A stretch of 64,000 bases of DNA from JAAYJT01 sp037445555 (GTDB lineage: Bacteria; Bacteroidota; Bacteroidia; Bacteroidales; JAAYJT01). Under the pieces are notes generated by a model. That model was not told where the DNA came from. It worked only from the letters and a program-made list of their open reading frames with translations, and ran no database searches. The translations under genes were made by a program, and so were the position numbers. Shown here one piece after another: positions 51,544-61,600 of the stretch; position 1 is the stretch's first letter; every line of letters starts with the position of its first letter. Where the stretch lies: contig JBBIKG010000014.1 of the NCBI GenBank assembly GCA_037445555.1, forward strand, positions 1-64,000, read 5' to 3'.

Positions 51544-51741
51544 ATGGCAAAATTCAGCATTAAAGAATACGTCAGCGAAAGTTACGATGAGCTGATGCAT
51601 AAAGTTTCGTGGCCAACATGGAGTGAGCTGCAAAGCAGTGCTATGGTCGTATCCATTGCTTCCTTGATAATCGCTTTTGTCGTTTATCTGATGGATATGT
51701 CATTTCAAACAATTCTTGAACAGTTTTACAAGCTTGTTTGA
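51544..51741 (+). CDS. secE: Preprotein translocase subunit SecE
   Basis: This 65-residue single-span membrane protein has the SecE amphipathic helix SYDELMHKVSWPTWSELQSSA followed by one membrane helix (AMVVSIASLIIAFVVYLMD). SecE stabilises SecY in the SecYEG channel. The open frame reaches back to 51526 inside tRNA-Trp; the ATG at 51544 (MAKFSIKEY) is the sensible start. Confidence 0.92.
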   Translation: MAKFSIKEYVSESYDELMHKVSWPTWSELQSSAMVVSIASLIIAFVVYLMDMSFQTILEQFYKLV

Positions 51742-51804
51742 TGAGCGCATTGCCTTACATCAACTATATGCAGGTATTAACTCTTTTCAATTTCATCAGT
51801 TAAC

Positions 51805-52347
51805 ATGGGCGATCAGGTAAAGAAATGGTACGTTGTTCGCGCCATCACCGGGAGTGAAAAGAAGGTGAAGCACTACATCGAGTCGGAGGTGAATCGTCTT
51901 AACTTGAAAGATTACGTTTCGCAGGTGCTCATACCTACTGAAAAGGTATACCAAATCAGGAAGGGCAAAAAAGTGAGCAAGGAACGCAATTTCTTTCCGG
52001 GTTATGTGCTGATTGAAGCCGTTTTGGTTGGAGAAGTGCCCCACGTCATTCGCAATGTTCCAGGAGTTCTTGGTTTCTTGGGATCCAAGGACGAGCCTCA
52101 AGCCCTCCGCCTGAGTGAGGTAAACCGCATTCTGGGCAAGGTTGATGAGTTGTCCGACAAGGGAGAGGAGCTTACAGTACCTTTCATTATCGGCGAAACC
52201 GTCACGGTAATTGATGGACCTTTCAACAGTTTCAGCGGGGTTATCGAAGAGATTAATGAAGAAAAGAAACGGTTGAAAGTGATGGTGAAGATATTCGGGC
52301 GTAAAACTCCGCTCGAACTTAGCTTCATGCAGGTCGAAAAAGAGTAA
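51805..52347 (+). CDS. nusG: Transcription termination/antitermination factor NusG
   Basis: The 180-residue protein has the NGN domain (KKWYVVRAITGSEKKVKHYIE, FFPGYVLIEAVL, IRNVPGVLGFLG) and a C-terminal KOW domain (FIIGETVTVIDGPFNSFSGVIEEI). NusG binds RNA polymerase and links it to the ribosome or Rho. It follows secE after 63 bases. Confidence 0.95.
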   Translation: MGDQVKKWYVVRAITGSEKKVKHYIESEVNRLNLKDYVSQVLIPTEKVYQIRKGKKVSKERNFFPGYVLIEAVLVGEVPHVIRNVPGVLGFLGSKDEPQALRLSEVNRILGKVDELSDKGEELTVPFIIGETVTVIDGPFNSFSGVIEEINEEKKRLKVMVKIFGRKTPLELSFMQVEKE

Positions 52348-52409
52348 ATACCCTACCGTCTCGTAAGAGACAACAATTTAATTAATCACCTATTATTAGC
52401 TAATTAAAC

Positions 52410-52856
52410 ATGGCAAAAGAAGTAGCTGGAATCATAAAGTTGCAAATAAAGGGCGGAGCAGCCAATCCTTCTCCCCCGGTTGGGCCAGCTTTGGGTTCTA
52501 AAGGTGTAAATATTATGGAGTTTTGTAAACAGTTCAATGCACGAACCCAAAATTCAGCAGGAAAACTGATCCCGGTAATCATTACCGTTTACAAAGACAA
52601 ATCATTCACCTTTATTATCAAGACCCCACCAGTTGCTATTCAATTGATGGAGTTAGCCAAGGTCAAAAAAGGATCGGCTGAGCCGAACCGGGCAAAGATC
52701 GCTTCAATCACCTGGGATCAGGTGCAAGCAATTGCTGAAGCAAAAATGCCCGACCTCAATGCGTTCACCATTGAATCAGCAATGAAGATGGTTGCCGGAA
52801 CTGCCCGCAGCATGGGCATAACAGTAAAAGGTAAAGCGCCTTTTGGTAACAACTAA
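52410..52856 (+). CDS. rplK: 50S ribosomal protein L11
   Basis: This 148-residue L11 begins MAKEVAGIIKLQIKGGAANP, has PPVGPALGSKGVNIMEFCKQFN, and closes with the rRNA-binding AGTARSMGITV. L11 forms the GTPase-associated centre with L10 and L7/L12. It starts 62 bases after nusG. Confidence 0.97.
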   Translation: MAKEVAGIIKLQIKGGAANPSPPVGPALGSKGVNIMEFCKQFNARTQNSAGKLIPVIITVYKDKSFTFIIKTPPVAIQLMELAKVKKGSAEPNRAKIASITWDQVQAIAEAKMPDLNAFTIESAMKMVAGTARSMGITVKGKAPFGNN

Positions 52857-52907
52857 CATCTGAGGCCAATTGTAAACACACCTCCTTAAAAGAAAAAAGG
52901 AAATAGA

Positions 52908-53603
52908 ATGGCTACAATAACGAAAAAAAGAAAAGAGGCTCTGGCCAAATTCGATAAAAATGCACTTTACTCGTTAGCCGATGCCGCTAAGCTGGTTAAG
53001 GAAATCACCTTTACCAAGTTTGATGCTTCGGTCGACCTCGATGTAAGACTGGGTGTCGACCCCCGTAAGGCCAATCAAATGGTCAGGGGAGTGGTTACTC
53101 TGCCTCACGGAACGGGCAAAACAGTGCGTGTGCTGGTGCTCTGCACCCCCGATAAAGAAGACGAAGCCAGAGAAGCAGGTGCGGATTACGTGGGTCTTGA
53201 TGACTTTATTCAACAGATTAAGAACGGATGGACCGATGTGGATGTAATCATCACAATACCAACGGTTATGCCGAAAATTGGTGCTCTCGGAAGAATTCTT
53301 GGTCCCAGAGGTTTGATGCCAAACCCAAAGACTGGAACCGTGACCATGGAAGTAGGCAAGGCAGTGAAAGAAGTGAAAGCTGGTAAAATTGATTTCAAAG
53401 TGGATAAATATGGAATCATTCATGCCGGTATTGGAAAGGTTTCTTTCAGCCCTGAACAAATCGTTGAAAACGCACGTGAATTATTGCAAACCATCGTCAA
53501 ACTGAAGCCAACGGCCGCCAAAGGAACCTACATGAAGAGCATTTTCATGTCGAGCACCATGAGCCATGGCATTCACATTGATGCCAAATCCACCGGTCTG
53601 TAG
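52908..53603 (+). CDS. rplA: 50S ribosomal protein L1
   Basis: The 231-residue L1 forms the mobile L1 stalk and is usually a translational repressor of its own rplK-rplA mRNA. Signature stretches are KFDASVDLDVRLGVDPRKANQMVRG, VDVIITIPTVMPKIGALGRILGPRGLMPNPKTGTV and GKIDFKVDKYGIIHAGIGK. A purine-rich AAGGAAATAG precedes the ATG. Confidence 0.97.
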   Translation: MATITKKRKEALAKFDKNALYSLADAAKLVKEITFTKFDASVDLDVRLGVDPRKANQMVRGVVTLPHGTGKTVRVLVLCTPDKEDEAREAGADYVGLDDFIQQIKNGWTDVDVIITIPTVMPKIGALGRILGPRGLMPNPKTGTVTMEVGKAVKEVKAGKIDFKVDKYGIIHAGIGKVSFSPEQIVENARELLQTIVKLKPTAAKGTYMKSIFMSSTMSHGIHIDAKSTGL

Positions 53604-53687
53604 ATATTCTGCAGTGTCAATGGATAGCCTGATAAAGGGATCCCCCCCGACACCCGTTGAATCACAACCAAATAATAAACACTGGTT

Positions 53688-54203
53688 ATGAAGAAGGAAG
53701 AAAAGACCCAATTAATCGAAAACCTGACCGAGCAGTTGAAAGATGTCAATTGCCTGTATATTACCGATATTTCCGGACTTGATGTAGAAACCACCAATCA
53801 GCTGCGTCGTTTGTGTTTCAAACGAGATGTCAAGCTGGTTGTTGTCAAAAACACTCTGCTGAAAAAAGCCCTCCAAAATACCGGCCGGGATTATTCGGAT
53901 ATCTATCCGATACTGAATGGTCCTACATCAATTATGACATCTGAACATGCCAATGATCCCGCTAAACTCATTCAGGAATTCAGGAAAAACAACAAAAAGC
54001 CCCTGCTTAAAGGAGCTTTTGTACAGGAATCAGCCTATATCGGCGACGATCAGCTGCTTGCCCTTGTGAGCCTGAAATCGCGGAATGAACTCATCGGAGA
54101 TCTGGTTGCCCTCCTACAATCACCTGCACGCAATGTCATTTCATCATTGCAGTCGGGTGGTGGTAAACTGGCAGGAATTCTGAAAACATTATCAGAAAAA
54201 TAG
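53688..54203 (+). CDS. rplJ: 50S ribosomal protein L10
   Basis: The 171-residue L10 anchors L7/L12 dimers on the stalk. It begins MKKEEKTQLIENLTEQLKDVN and contains VVVKNTLLKKALQNTG, GPTSIMTSEHANDPAKLIQEF and LKGAFVQESAYIGDDQL. The 84-base gap before it may hold an L10-binding leader, but no firm structure was identified. Confidence 0.95.
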   Translation: MKKEEKTQLIENLTEQLKDVNCLYITDISGLDVETTNQLRRLCFKRDVKLVVVKNTLLKKALQNTGRDYSDIYPILNGPTSIMTSEHANDPAKLIQEFRKNNKKPLLKGAFVQESAYIGDDQLLALVSLKSRNELIGDLVALLQSPARNVISSLQSGGGKLAGILKTLSEK

Positions 54204-54294
54204 CCTGCTGGAAAATAGAAACAAAAGATGCGTTGCCCGACAACGCCATAACTGTTAAGAACAATTTTAAACAACACAATTAATAACAATTAAA

Positions 54295-54675
54295 ATGGCA
54301 GATTTAAAAGCTTTTGCAGAACAACTGGTTAACCTGACCGTAAAAGAAGTAAACGAACTTGCAAAAATTCTGAAAGACGAATACGGAATTGAGCCTGCAG
54401 CAGCAGCTCCAGTAATGGTTGCCGGAGCAGCAGCAGCTGACGCAGCCCCGGTTGTAGAAGAAAAAACCGCCTTTGATGTAATCCTGAAGAGCGCTGGCGC
54501 ACAGAAACTTGCAGTAGTAAAGCTGGTGAAAGAACTCACCAGCCTCGGTCTGAAAGAAGCCAAAGAACTCGTTGATGCGGCTCCCAAGCCAATTAAAGAA
54601 GGCATTACGAAAGACGAAGCCGAAGCACTCAAGAAACAGCTTGAAGAAGCTGGTGCTGAAGTTGAACTTAAGTAG
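54295..54675 (+). CDS. rplL: 50S ribosomal protein L7/L12
   Basis: This 126-residue acidic stalk protein has an N-terminal dimerisation helix (MADLKAFAEQLVNLTVKEVNE), an Ala-rich hinge (AAAAPVMVAGAAAADAAPVVEE) and the factor-binding C-terminal domain (EKTAFDVILKSAGAQKLAVVKLVKELT, GLKEAKELVDAAPKPIKEG). Confidence 0.97.
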   Translation: MADLKAFAEQLVNLTVKEVNELAKILKDEYGIEPAAAAPVMVAGAAAADAAPVVEEKTAFDVILKSAGAQKLAVVKLVKELTSLGLKEAKELVDAAPKPIKEGITKDEAEALKKQLEEAGAEVELK

Positions 54676-54693
54676 CTAACCGTACCGTAGAAA

Positions 54694-54733
54694 TAGGCCA
54701 CTCCTTGCCGTTTAGGGCGGGGTGGTCTATTTT
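54694..54733 (+). terminator. rplL-rpoB intergenic hairpin, probable attenuator
   Basis: TAGGCCACTCC (54694-54704) pairs with GGGGTGGTCTA (54719-54729) with two G-U pairs, and the loop contains a further GCC/GGC pairing. TTTTC follows. Placed between the stalk genes and rpoB, it should reduce transcription into rpoBC, as attenuators at this spot do in other bacteria. Confidence 0.65.
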
Positions 54734-54801
54734 CTGCATTTACAGCGTTCTTTAGTATCTTCCGGTAAACATTTTTCTCCAAACCTAAAAACCTCATTCC
54801 C

Positions 54802-57800
54802 TTGGCAATAGAAAAACTGAAAAAAGTAAGTTTCGCATCTGCTCAGATCAAGGCCGAGTATCCCGATTTTCTCGAAATACAGATTAAGTCCTTTCAGGAT
54901 TTCTTTCAGCTTGAAACAAATCCCGAAAACAGGATTTCTGAAGGGCTGTATAGGGTCTTTGCCGAAAATTTCCCTATCACGGATGCGCGCAACAATTTTG
55001 TTCTGGAATTCCTCGACTACTTTATCGATCCGCCACGTTATTCCATCGACGAGTGCATCGAACGAGGACTTACCTACAGTGTTCCGTTGAAAGCCAAACT
55101 CAAGCTTTTCTGCACGGACCCCGAACATGAAGATTTTGAAACCATTATACAGGATGTTTACCTGGGTATGATCCCATACATGACTCCCAGAGGAACGTTC
55201 ATTGTCAATGGGGCCGAGAGGGTGGTAGTATCTCAGTTGCACCGCTCACCCGGCGTATTTTTCGGAACATCGTACCATGCCAACGGGCAGCAGTTGTTTT
55301 CGGCCCGAATCATCCCGTTCAAAGGCTCGTGGATGGAATTCACCACCGACATCAACAACGTGATGTATGCATACATCGACCGCAAGAAAAAACTGCCGGT
55401 CACCACGCTGTTACGAGCCATCGGGTATGAAAGCGACAAAGACATCCTCGAGATCTTTGAGCTTGCCGAGGAAATAAAGGTTAGCAAAACCAGCCTAAAG
55501 AAGGTTGTGGGAAGCAGGCTTGCCGCTAGGGTGCTCAAGTCGTGGAATGAAGATTTTGTTGACGAGGATACCGGCGAAGTAGTATCTATTCAACGTAATG
55601 AGGTGATCATCGACCGCGAAACCTTACTCGAAAACCATCACATCGACCAGATCGTTGATGCTGGCACCAAAACTATTCTCATTCACAAGGAAGGCGCTAA
55701 GGTGCAGGATTACGCAGTGATATTCAATACGTTGCAAAAAGATACTGCTAACTCAGAAAAAGAAGCCGTAGAATTTATCTATCGGTTGCTACGCAACGCC
55801 GAGCCCCCCGATGAAGAAACCGCCCGCGGCATCATCGATAAGCTTTTCTTTTCGGACAAACGCTACGACCTGGGCGAAGTTGGAAGATACAAGATCAACA
55901 AGAAACTAGACCTTTCCATTCCGGTCGAAACAAGGGTGCTCACCAGAGAGGACATAATTTCGATCATCAAGTACCTGGTTGGACTGATCAATTCGCGAAG
56001 GGAAGTGGATGATATTGACCACCTCAGCAATCGCAGGGTGCGTACCGTAGGTGAGCAACTTTACAACCAGTTTGGTGTAGGCCTTGCCCGTATGGCGCGT
56101 ACCATACGTGAACGCATGAACGTACGAGACAACGAAGTGTTTTCGCCCACTGATCTTATCAACGCAAAAACACTGTCGTCAGTCATAAATTCATTTTTCG
56201 GAACCAACCAGCTGTCTCAGTTCATGGATCAAACGAATCCGCTGGCTGAGCTGACGCACAAACGCAGGGTATCCGCACTGGGACCCGGCGGACTCTCGCG
56301 CGAAAGAGCCGGCTTTGAAGTCCGCGACGTGCATTATACTCACTTTGGGCGCCTCTGCACCATCGAAACACCCGAAGGTCCTAATATTGGGCTTATTTCG
56401 TCGCTTTGCGTGTATGCCAAGGTGAACAAGATGGGTTTTATCGAAACACCCTATCAGCAGGTGATTGAGGGCAAGGCCGCCCTTGACCAGCCCCTTGTGT
56501 ACCTGAGTGCCGAAGAAGAAGAAAGTAAAACCATAGCCCAGGCAAATACTTCCATTTCTTCCACCGGCGAAATTCTTACTGATAAAATCAAGGCAAGGTA
56601 CTTCGCCGACTATCCTATCACTGACAGGCATGGTATCGACCTCATTGATGTTGCACCAAACCAGATTGCCTCGATCGCAGCATCGCTAATCCCATTCCTC
56701 GAGCACGATGATGCCAACCGTGCCCTCATGGGGTCGAACATGATGCGCCAGGCAGTCCCACTGCTCAGGCCTGAAGTACCCCTCGTAGGTACCGGTCTTG
56801 AAGAAGCTGTTGCCCGCGACAGCCGTGTACTTATCCATGCCGAAGGCGACGGCATCGTTGAATCTGCCGATGCCACAACCATCACCATCCGGTATACAAG
56901 GAATGAAGATGAACGTCTGATCAGCTTTGATGATGACCTCAAAACATACACGCTGACCAAGTTCCAGCGAACTAACCAGAACACCTCCATCAACCTCAGG
57001 CCGATAGTTAGGAAAGGCGACAAGGTGGTGAAAGGACAGGTGCTTTGTGAAGGTTACGGCACCCAGGATGGCGCTCTTGCTCTTGGCCGCAATCTTATGG
57101 TGGCCTTCATGCCCTGGAAAGGGTACAATTTCGAAGACGCTATAGTCGTAAGCGAGCGGGTTGTGCGTGAGGATATCTTCTCTTCTGTTCATATCGAAGA
57201 GTTTGTGCTAGAGGTAAGAGATACCAAACGCGGAGTCGAGGAACTCACCAACGATATTCCGAACGTCAGTGCCGAAGCTACCAAGGAGCTTGACGAAAAT
57301 GGGCTGATCCGTATCGGAGCTGAAGTGAAAGAAGGCGATATACTGATTGGAAAAATCACACCAAAAGGGGAAAGTGATCCTACTCCGGAAGAAAAGCTCC
57401 TCAGGGCTATTTTTGGTGACAAAGCCGGCGATGTGAAAGATGCTTCGCTAAAGGCACCCCCATCCATGAACGGTGTGGTGATTGACAAAAAGCTGTTCTC
57501 ACGGGTGCTGAAAGATAAGAAGCTGAAGGCCAAAGAGAAAGATCTCGTCAAAATACTGGACGATGACTTTGCCAGACAAAGCAATGATCTGAAAGTTAAG
57601 CTTGTGGATAAGCTTACGGTACTCCTGAATGGCAAGACATCACAGGGAGTTTATAATAATTTCAAAGAAGAAATTATAGCCAAGAAAATCAAGTTTACCC
57701 ACAAGATGCTTATGGGTATCGATTATCTCAGCGTGAACCCCAACAAATGGACTACCGATAAAGATCGTAATGAACTGATCAAAGACCTTATCAATAACTA

Positions 57801-58608
57801 TACAATAAAGTACAAGGAAATCCTTGGCGTCTATAACCGTAAGAAGTTTGTGGCTACCGTTGGCGATGAACTGCCAAACGGTATTGTTCAGATGGCCAAG
57901 GTATACGTGGCAAAGAAACGTAAGCTCACGGTAGGAGATAAGATGGCCGGTCGCCATGGAAACAAGGGCATAGTTGCCAGGATCGTTCGTGATGAGGATA
58001 TGCCCTTCCTTTCTGACGGAACCCCTGTTGACATCGTGCTAAATCCTCTCGGTGTGCCTTCGCGTATGAATCTCGGCCAGATTTATGAAACTATCCTCGG
58101 TTGGGCTGGTGCCAAGCTTGGCATAAGATTCTCTTCACCGATTTTTGATGGTGCGCATATTGACCAGATCAACGAATACCTCCGGTCGGCAGGATTGCCT
58201 GAAAACGGACAAGTTTACCTCTATGACGGCGGCACAGGTGAGCGTTTCGATCAGCCGGCCACTGTAGGTTACATCTACATGATGAAGCTTCACCACATGG
58301 TTGACGACAAGATGCATGCACGTTCCATCGGACCTTATTCGCTGATTACACAGCAGCCATTGGGCGGAAAAGCACAGTTTGGCGGACAACGTTTTGGCGA
58401 AATGGAAGTGTGGGCCCTTGAAGCCTTCGGGGCAGCCAACATTCTGCAGGAAGTCCTGACCGTTAAATCGGATGATGTGGTAGGTAGAGCCAAAGCCTAT
58501 GAAGCCATTGTGAAAGGACAGAACATGCCAATTCCAAGCATACCCGAATCATTCAATGTCCTTGTTCATGAACTGAAAGGTTTGTGTCTGAACGTAACCT
58601 TTGAATAA
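54802..58608 (+). CDS. rpoB: RNA polymerase beta subunit
   Basis: This 1268-residue subunit forms one pincer of RNA polymerase and part of the active centre. It starts at a TTG codon (MAIEKLKKVSFASAQIK), since no ATG is found near the conserved start. Landmarks include the rifampicin region (FFGTNQLSQFMDQTNPLAELTHKRR, ALGPGGLSRERAGFEVRDVH), the PEGPNIGLI motif, PWKGYNFEDAIVVSERV, KMAGRHGNKGIVARI and the C-terminal GGKAQFGGQRFGEMEVWALEA. The rifampicin-site residues visible here look wild type. Confidence 0.97.
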   Translation: MAIEKLKKVSFASAQIKAEYPDFLEIQIKSFQDFFQLETNPENRISEGLYRVFAENFPITDARNNFVLEFLDYFIDPPRYSIDECIERGLTYSVPLKAKLKLFCTDPEHEDFETIIQDVYLGMIPYMTPRGTFIVNGAERVVVSQLHRSPGVFFGTSYHANGQQLFSARIIPFKGSWMEFTTDINNVMYAYIDRKKKLPVTTLLRAIGYESDKDILEIFELAEEIKVSKTSLKKVVGSRLAARVLKSWNEDFVDEDTGEVVSIQRNEVIIDRETLLENHHIDQIVDAGTKTILIHKEGAKVQDYAVIFNTLQKDTANSEKEAVEFIYRLLRNAEPPDEETARGIIDKLFFSDKRYDLGEVGRYKINKKLDLSIPVETRVLTREDIISIIKYLVGLINSRREVDDIDHLSNRRVRTVGEQLYNQFGVGLARMARTIRERMNVRDNEVFSPTDLINAKTLSSVINSFFGTNQLSQFMDQTNPLAELTHKRRVSALGPGGLSRERAGFEVRDVHYTHFGRLCTIETPEGPNIGLISSLCVYAKVNKMGFIETPYQQVIEGKAALDQPLVYLSAEEEESKTIAQANTSISSTGEILTDKIKARYFADYPITDRHGIDLIDVAPNQIASIAASLIPFLEHDDANRALMGSNMMRQAVPLLRPEVPLVGTGLEEAVARDSRVLIHAEGDGIVESADATTITIRYTRNEDERLISFDDDLKTYTLTKFQRTNQNTSINLRPIVRKGDKVVKGQVLCEGYGTQDGALALGRNLMVAFMPWKGYNFEDAIVVSERVVREDIFSSVHIEEFVLEVRDTKRGVEELTNDIPNVSAEATKELDENGLIRIGAEVKEGDILIGKITPKGESDPTPEEKLLRAIFGDKAGDVKDASLKAPPSMNGVVIDKKLFSRVLKDKKLKAKEKDLVKILDDDFARQSNDLKVKLVDKLTVLLNGKTSQGVYNNFKEEIIAKKIKFTHKMLMGIDYLSVNPNKWTTDKDRNELIKDLINNYTIKYKEILGVYNRKKFVATVGDELPNGIVQMAKVYVAKKRKLTVGDKMAGRHGNKGIVARIVRDEDMPFLSDGTPVDIVLNPLGVPSRMNLGQIYETILGWAGAKLGIRFSSPIFDGAHIDQINEYLRSAGLPENGQVYLYDGGTGERFDQPATVGYIYMMKLHHMVDDKMHARSIGPYSLITQQPLGGKAQFGGQRFGEMEVWALEAFGAANILQEVLTVKSDDVVGRAKAYEAIVKGQNMPIPSIPESFNVLVHELKGLCLNVTFE

Positions 58609-58662
58609 ACTTTATTGATCTTTTTAGTGAAATCTTTTTCTTATACCATAACCCATTAGCAG

Positions 58663-61600
58663 ATGGCTTTCAGAAAAGATAATACCTTCAATAGCAATTT
58701 TTCGAGCATTACCATCAGCCTCGCCTCACCCGAGCATATACTCGAGGGCTCGAGCGGGGAAGTGCTCAAACCCGAAACAATAAATTACCGCACCTATAAA
58801 CCCGAGCGCGACGGGCTTTTCTGCGAACGCATTTTCGGTCCCGTGAAAGACTGGGAATGCCATTGCGGCAAGTATAAAAGAATACGCTACAAGGGCATTG
58901 TGTGCGATCGCTGCGGAGTAGAGGTTACCGAGAAAAAAGTTCGCCGCGAACGCATAGGGCATATCCAACTGGTAGTTCCAGTAGCTCATATCTGGTTTTT
59001 CCGGTCGCTGCCCAACAAAATCGGTGCACTTCTCGGCATCAGCACCAAGAAACTGGAATCAATCATCTATTACGAAAAGTATGTGGTGATCAACGCAGGG
59101 ATCAAACGTCAGGAACTTCAATATCTTGATTTCCTTTCGGAAGAAGAATATTTTGATATCATTGATTCGTTACCGCGTGAAAATCAGCATCTTGATGACA
59201 ATGATCCTGATAAGTTTATTGCAAAAATGGGTGCAGATGCGCTCTCTGACCTGCTCTCACGGCTCGACCTCGATAAAGAGTCATTCGAACTCCGCGATAA
59301 GGCCAACAAGGAAACCTCACAGCAACGCAAGCAGGAGATTCTGAAACGCCTCCAGGTATTTGAAGCTTTCCGCGACGGGCTGAAACGTACTGAAAACCGT
59401 CCCGAATGGATGGTAGTCAAAGTGGTTCCGGTCATACCTCCTGAGCTTCGTCCTCTGGTTCCGCTCGATGGCGGGCGTTTCGCCACCAGCGACCTCAACG
59501 ACCTATACCGTCGTGTGATCATCAGGAATAACCGTCTCAAGAGGCTCATCGAAATAAAAGCTCCTGATGTGATCATGCGTAATGAAAAACGCATGCTGCA
59601 AGAAGCTGTGGATTCGCTTTTTGACAACTCACGCAAAGTGAGTTCGGTGAAGACAGAATCAAACCGTGCCTTGAAATCGCTCAGCGACAGCCTCAAGGGA
59701 AAACAGGGTCGCTTTCGTCAGAATTTGTTGGGTAAACGAGTCGATTACTCAGGCCGATCGGTTATTGTCGTTGGTCCCGAACTGCAGTTGCACGAATGCG
59801 GATTGCCAAAAGAAATGGCCTCCGAGCTCTATAAACCCTTTATTATCCGCAAACTCCTCGAGAGAGGCATCGTGAAAACCGTAAAATCGGCCAAGAAGAT
59901 AGTAGATCGCAAGGATGCTGTTGTTTGGGATATTCTTGAAAATATTCTCAAGGGACACCCGGTGTTACTGAACCGTGCACCCACATTGCACCGTCTGGGT
60001 ATCCAGGCTTTTCAACCTAAGCTCATCGAAGGAAAGGCCATTCAGCTTCATCCGCTGGTGTGTACGGCCTTCAATGCCGACTTTGACGGTGACCAGATGG
60101 CCGTGCATGTACCCCTCGGCAACGCTGCCATCCTTGAAGCACAGCTGCTGATGCTTGCCTCACACAATATTCTTAACCCCGCAAACGGCGCACCTATAAC
60201 CGTGCCCTCGCAAGACATGGTACTGGGGCTTTACTACATGACCAAGGGGCGCCGGTCGGAACCTTCGCGACAGGTGAAAGGCGAGGGAATGATTTTCTAT
60301 TCACCCGAAGAGGTAATCATCGCCTACAACGAAAAAGTTGTTGACTTACATGCCTACATCAAAGTGCGCTTAACGGCTAATAAAAATGGAACTAAAGCTA
60401 AGAGCCTCGTTGAAACTACCGTCGGACGAGTCCTTTTCAATCAGGTGGTGCCCGAAGAGTACGGCTATATCAACCAGCTTCTGACCAAGAAAGCCCTGCG
60501 CGATATCATTGGTGATGTGCTGAAGAAAACCGGCACAGACAAAACGGCACGTTTCCTTGATGATATCAAGGACCTGGGGTTTACGATGGCATTCAAGGGC
60601 GGGCTCTCCTTCAACCTCAGCGATGTTATCATTCCTGAGATTAAGGATGAGTTTATTGAGGAAGCCAACCAGGAAGTGGAAGAAGTACGCTTCAACTACG
60701 AAAATGGCTTCATAACCGACAACGAACGCTATAACCAGATTATCGACATCTGGACCCATACCAACTCGCGCCTGACCACCACCCTGATGGACAAGCTTAC
60801 CAAAAATAATCAGGGGTTCAATCCGGTATTTATGATGCTCGATTCAGGTGCTCGCGGATCAAAAGAACAGATCAGGCAGCTTTCGGGTATGCGTGGACTG
60901 ATGGCGAAACCGCAGAAATCGGGAGCCACGGGCGGCGAAATTATTGAAAACCCCATTCTTTCAAACTTCAAAGAAGGTCTGTCGGTTCTTGAATATTTCA
61001 TCTCTACGCACGGTGCACGCAAAGGTTTGGCCGATACCGCTCTAAAAACCGCTGATGCCGGTTACCTTACCCGCCGCCTGGTTGATGTGGCACAGGATGT
61101 GATTATTTCCGAAGAAGACTGCGGAACACTGCGCGGCCTGATGATTATGGCACTTAAAAAGAGCGAGGAAACTGTTGAGACGCTGTACGACCGCATCTTA
61201 GGTAGGGTGTCTCTGCATGACGTATATCATCCACAAACAGGTGCACGGCTTGCGGTGGCAGGTCAGGAGTTGACGGAAGATATCTGCCGGCAGATTGATG
61301 ATTCACCCATCGAGAGTGTTGAAATCCGCTCGGTGCTCACCTGCGAATCAAAACAAGGCGTGTGTGCCAAATGTTATGGCCGTAACCTGGCTACAGGTAC
61401 CATGGTACAAAAGGGTGAAGCGGTTGGTGTCATAGCTGCGCAATCGATCGGCGAACCAGGTACACAGCTTACCCTGCGGACATTCCACGTTGGGGGTACT
61501 GCTTCCAATATCGCCATCCTTTCAAAGATTGAGGCAAAATACGATGGTCTGCTTGAGATTGATGAGCTTCGTTATGTTGATTCCAGCAGTTCAGACGGGA

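Noticed and set aside
51325..51633. 102-codon minus-strand frame containing WRDSNSQPMVLETTTLP
   Set aside because: It is antisense to tRNA-Trp and the end of tuf, the same kind of artefact.
54267..54797. 176-codon minus-strand frame rich in Ala and Ser
   Set aside because: Antisense of rplL; the low-complexity composition mirrors the alanine-rich hinge of L7/L12.
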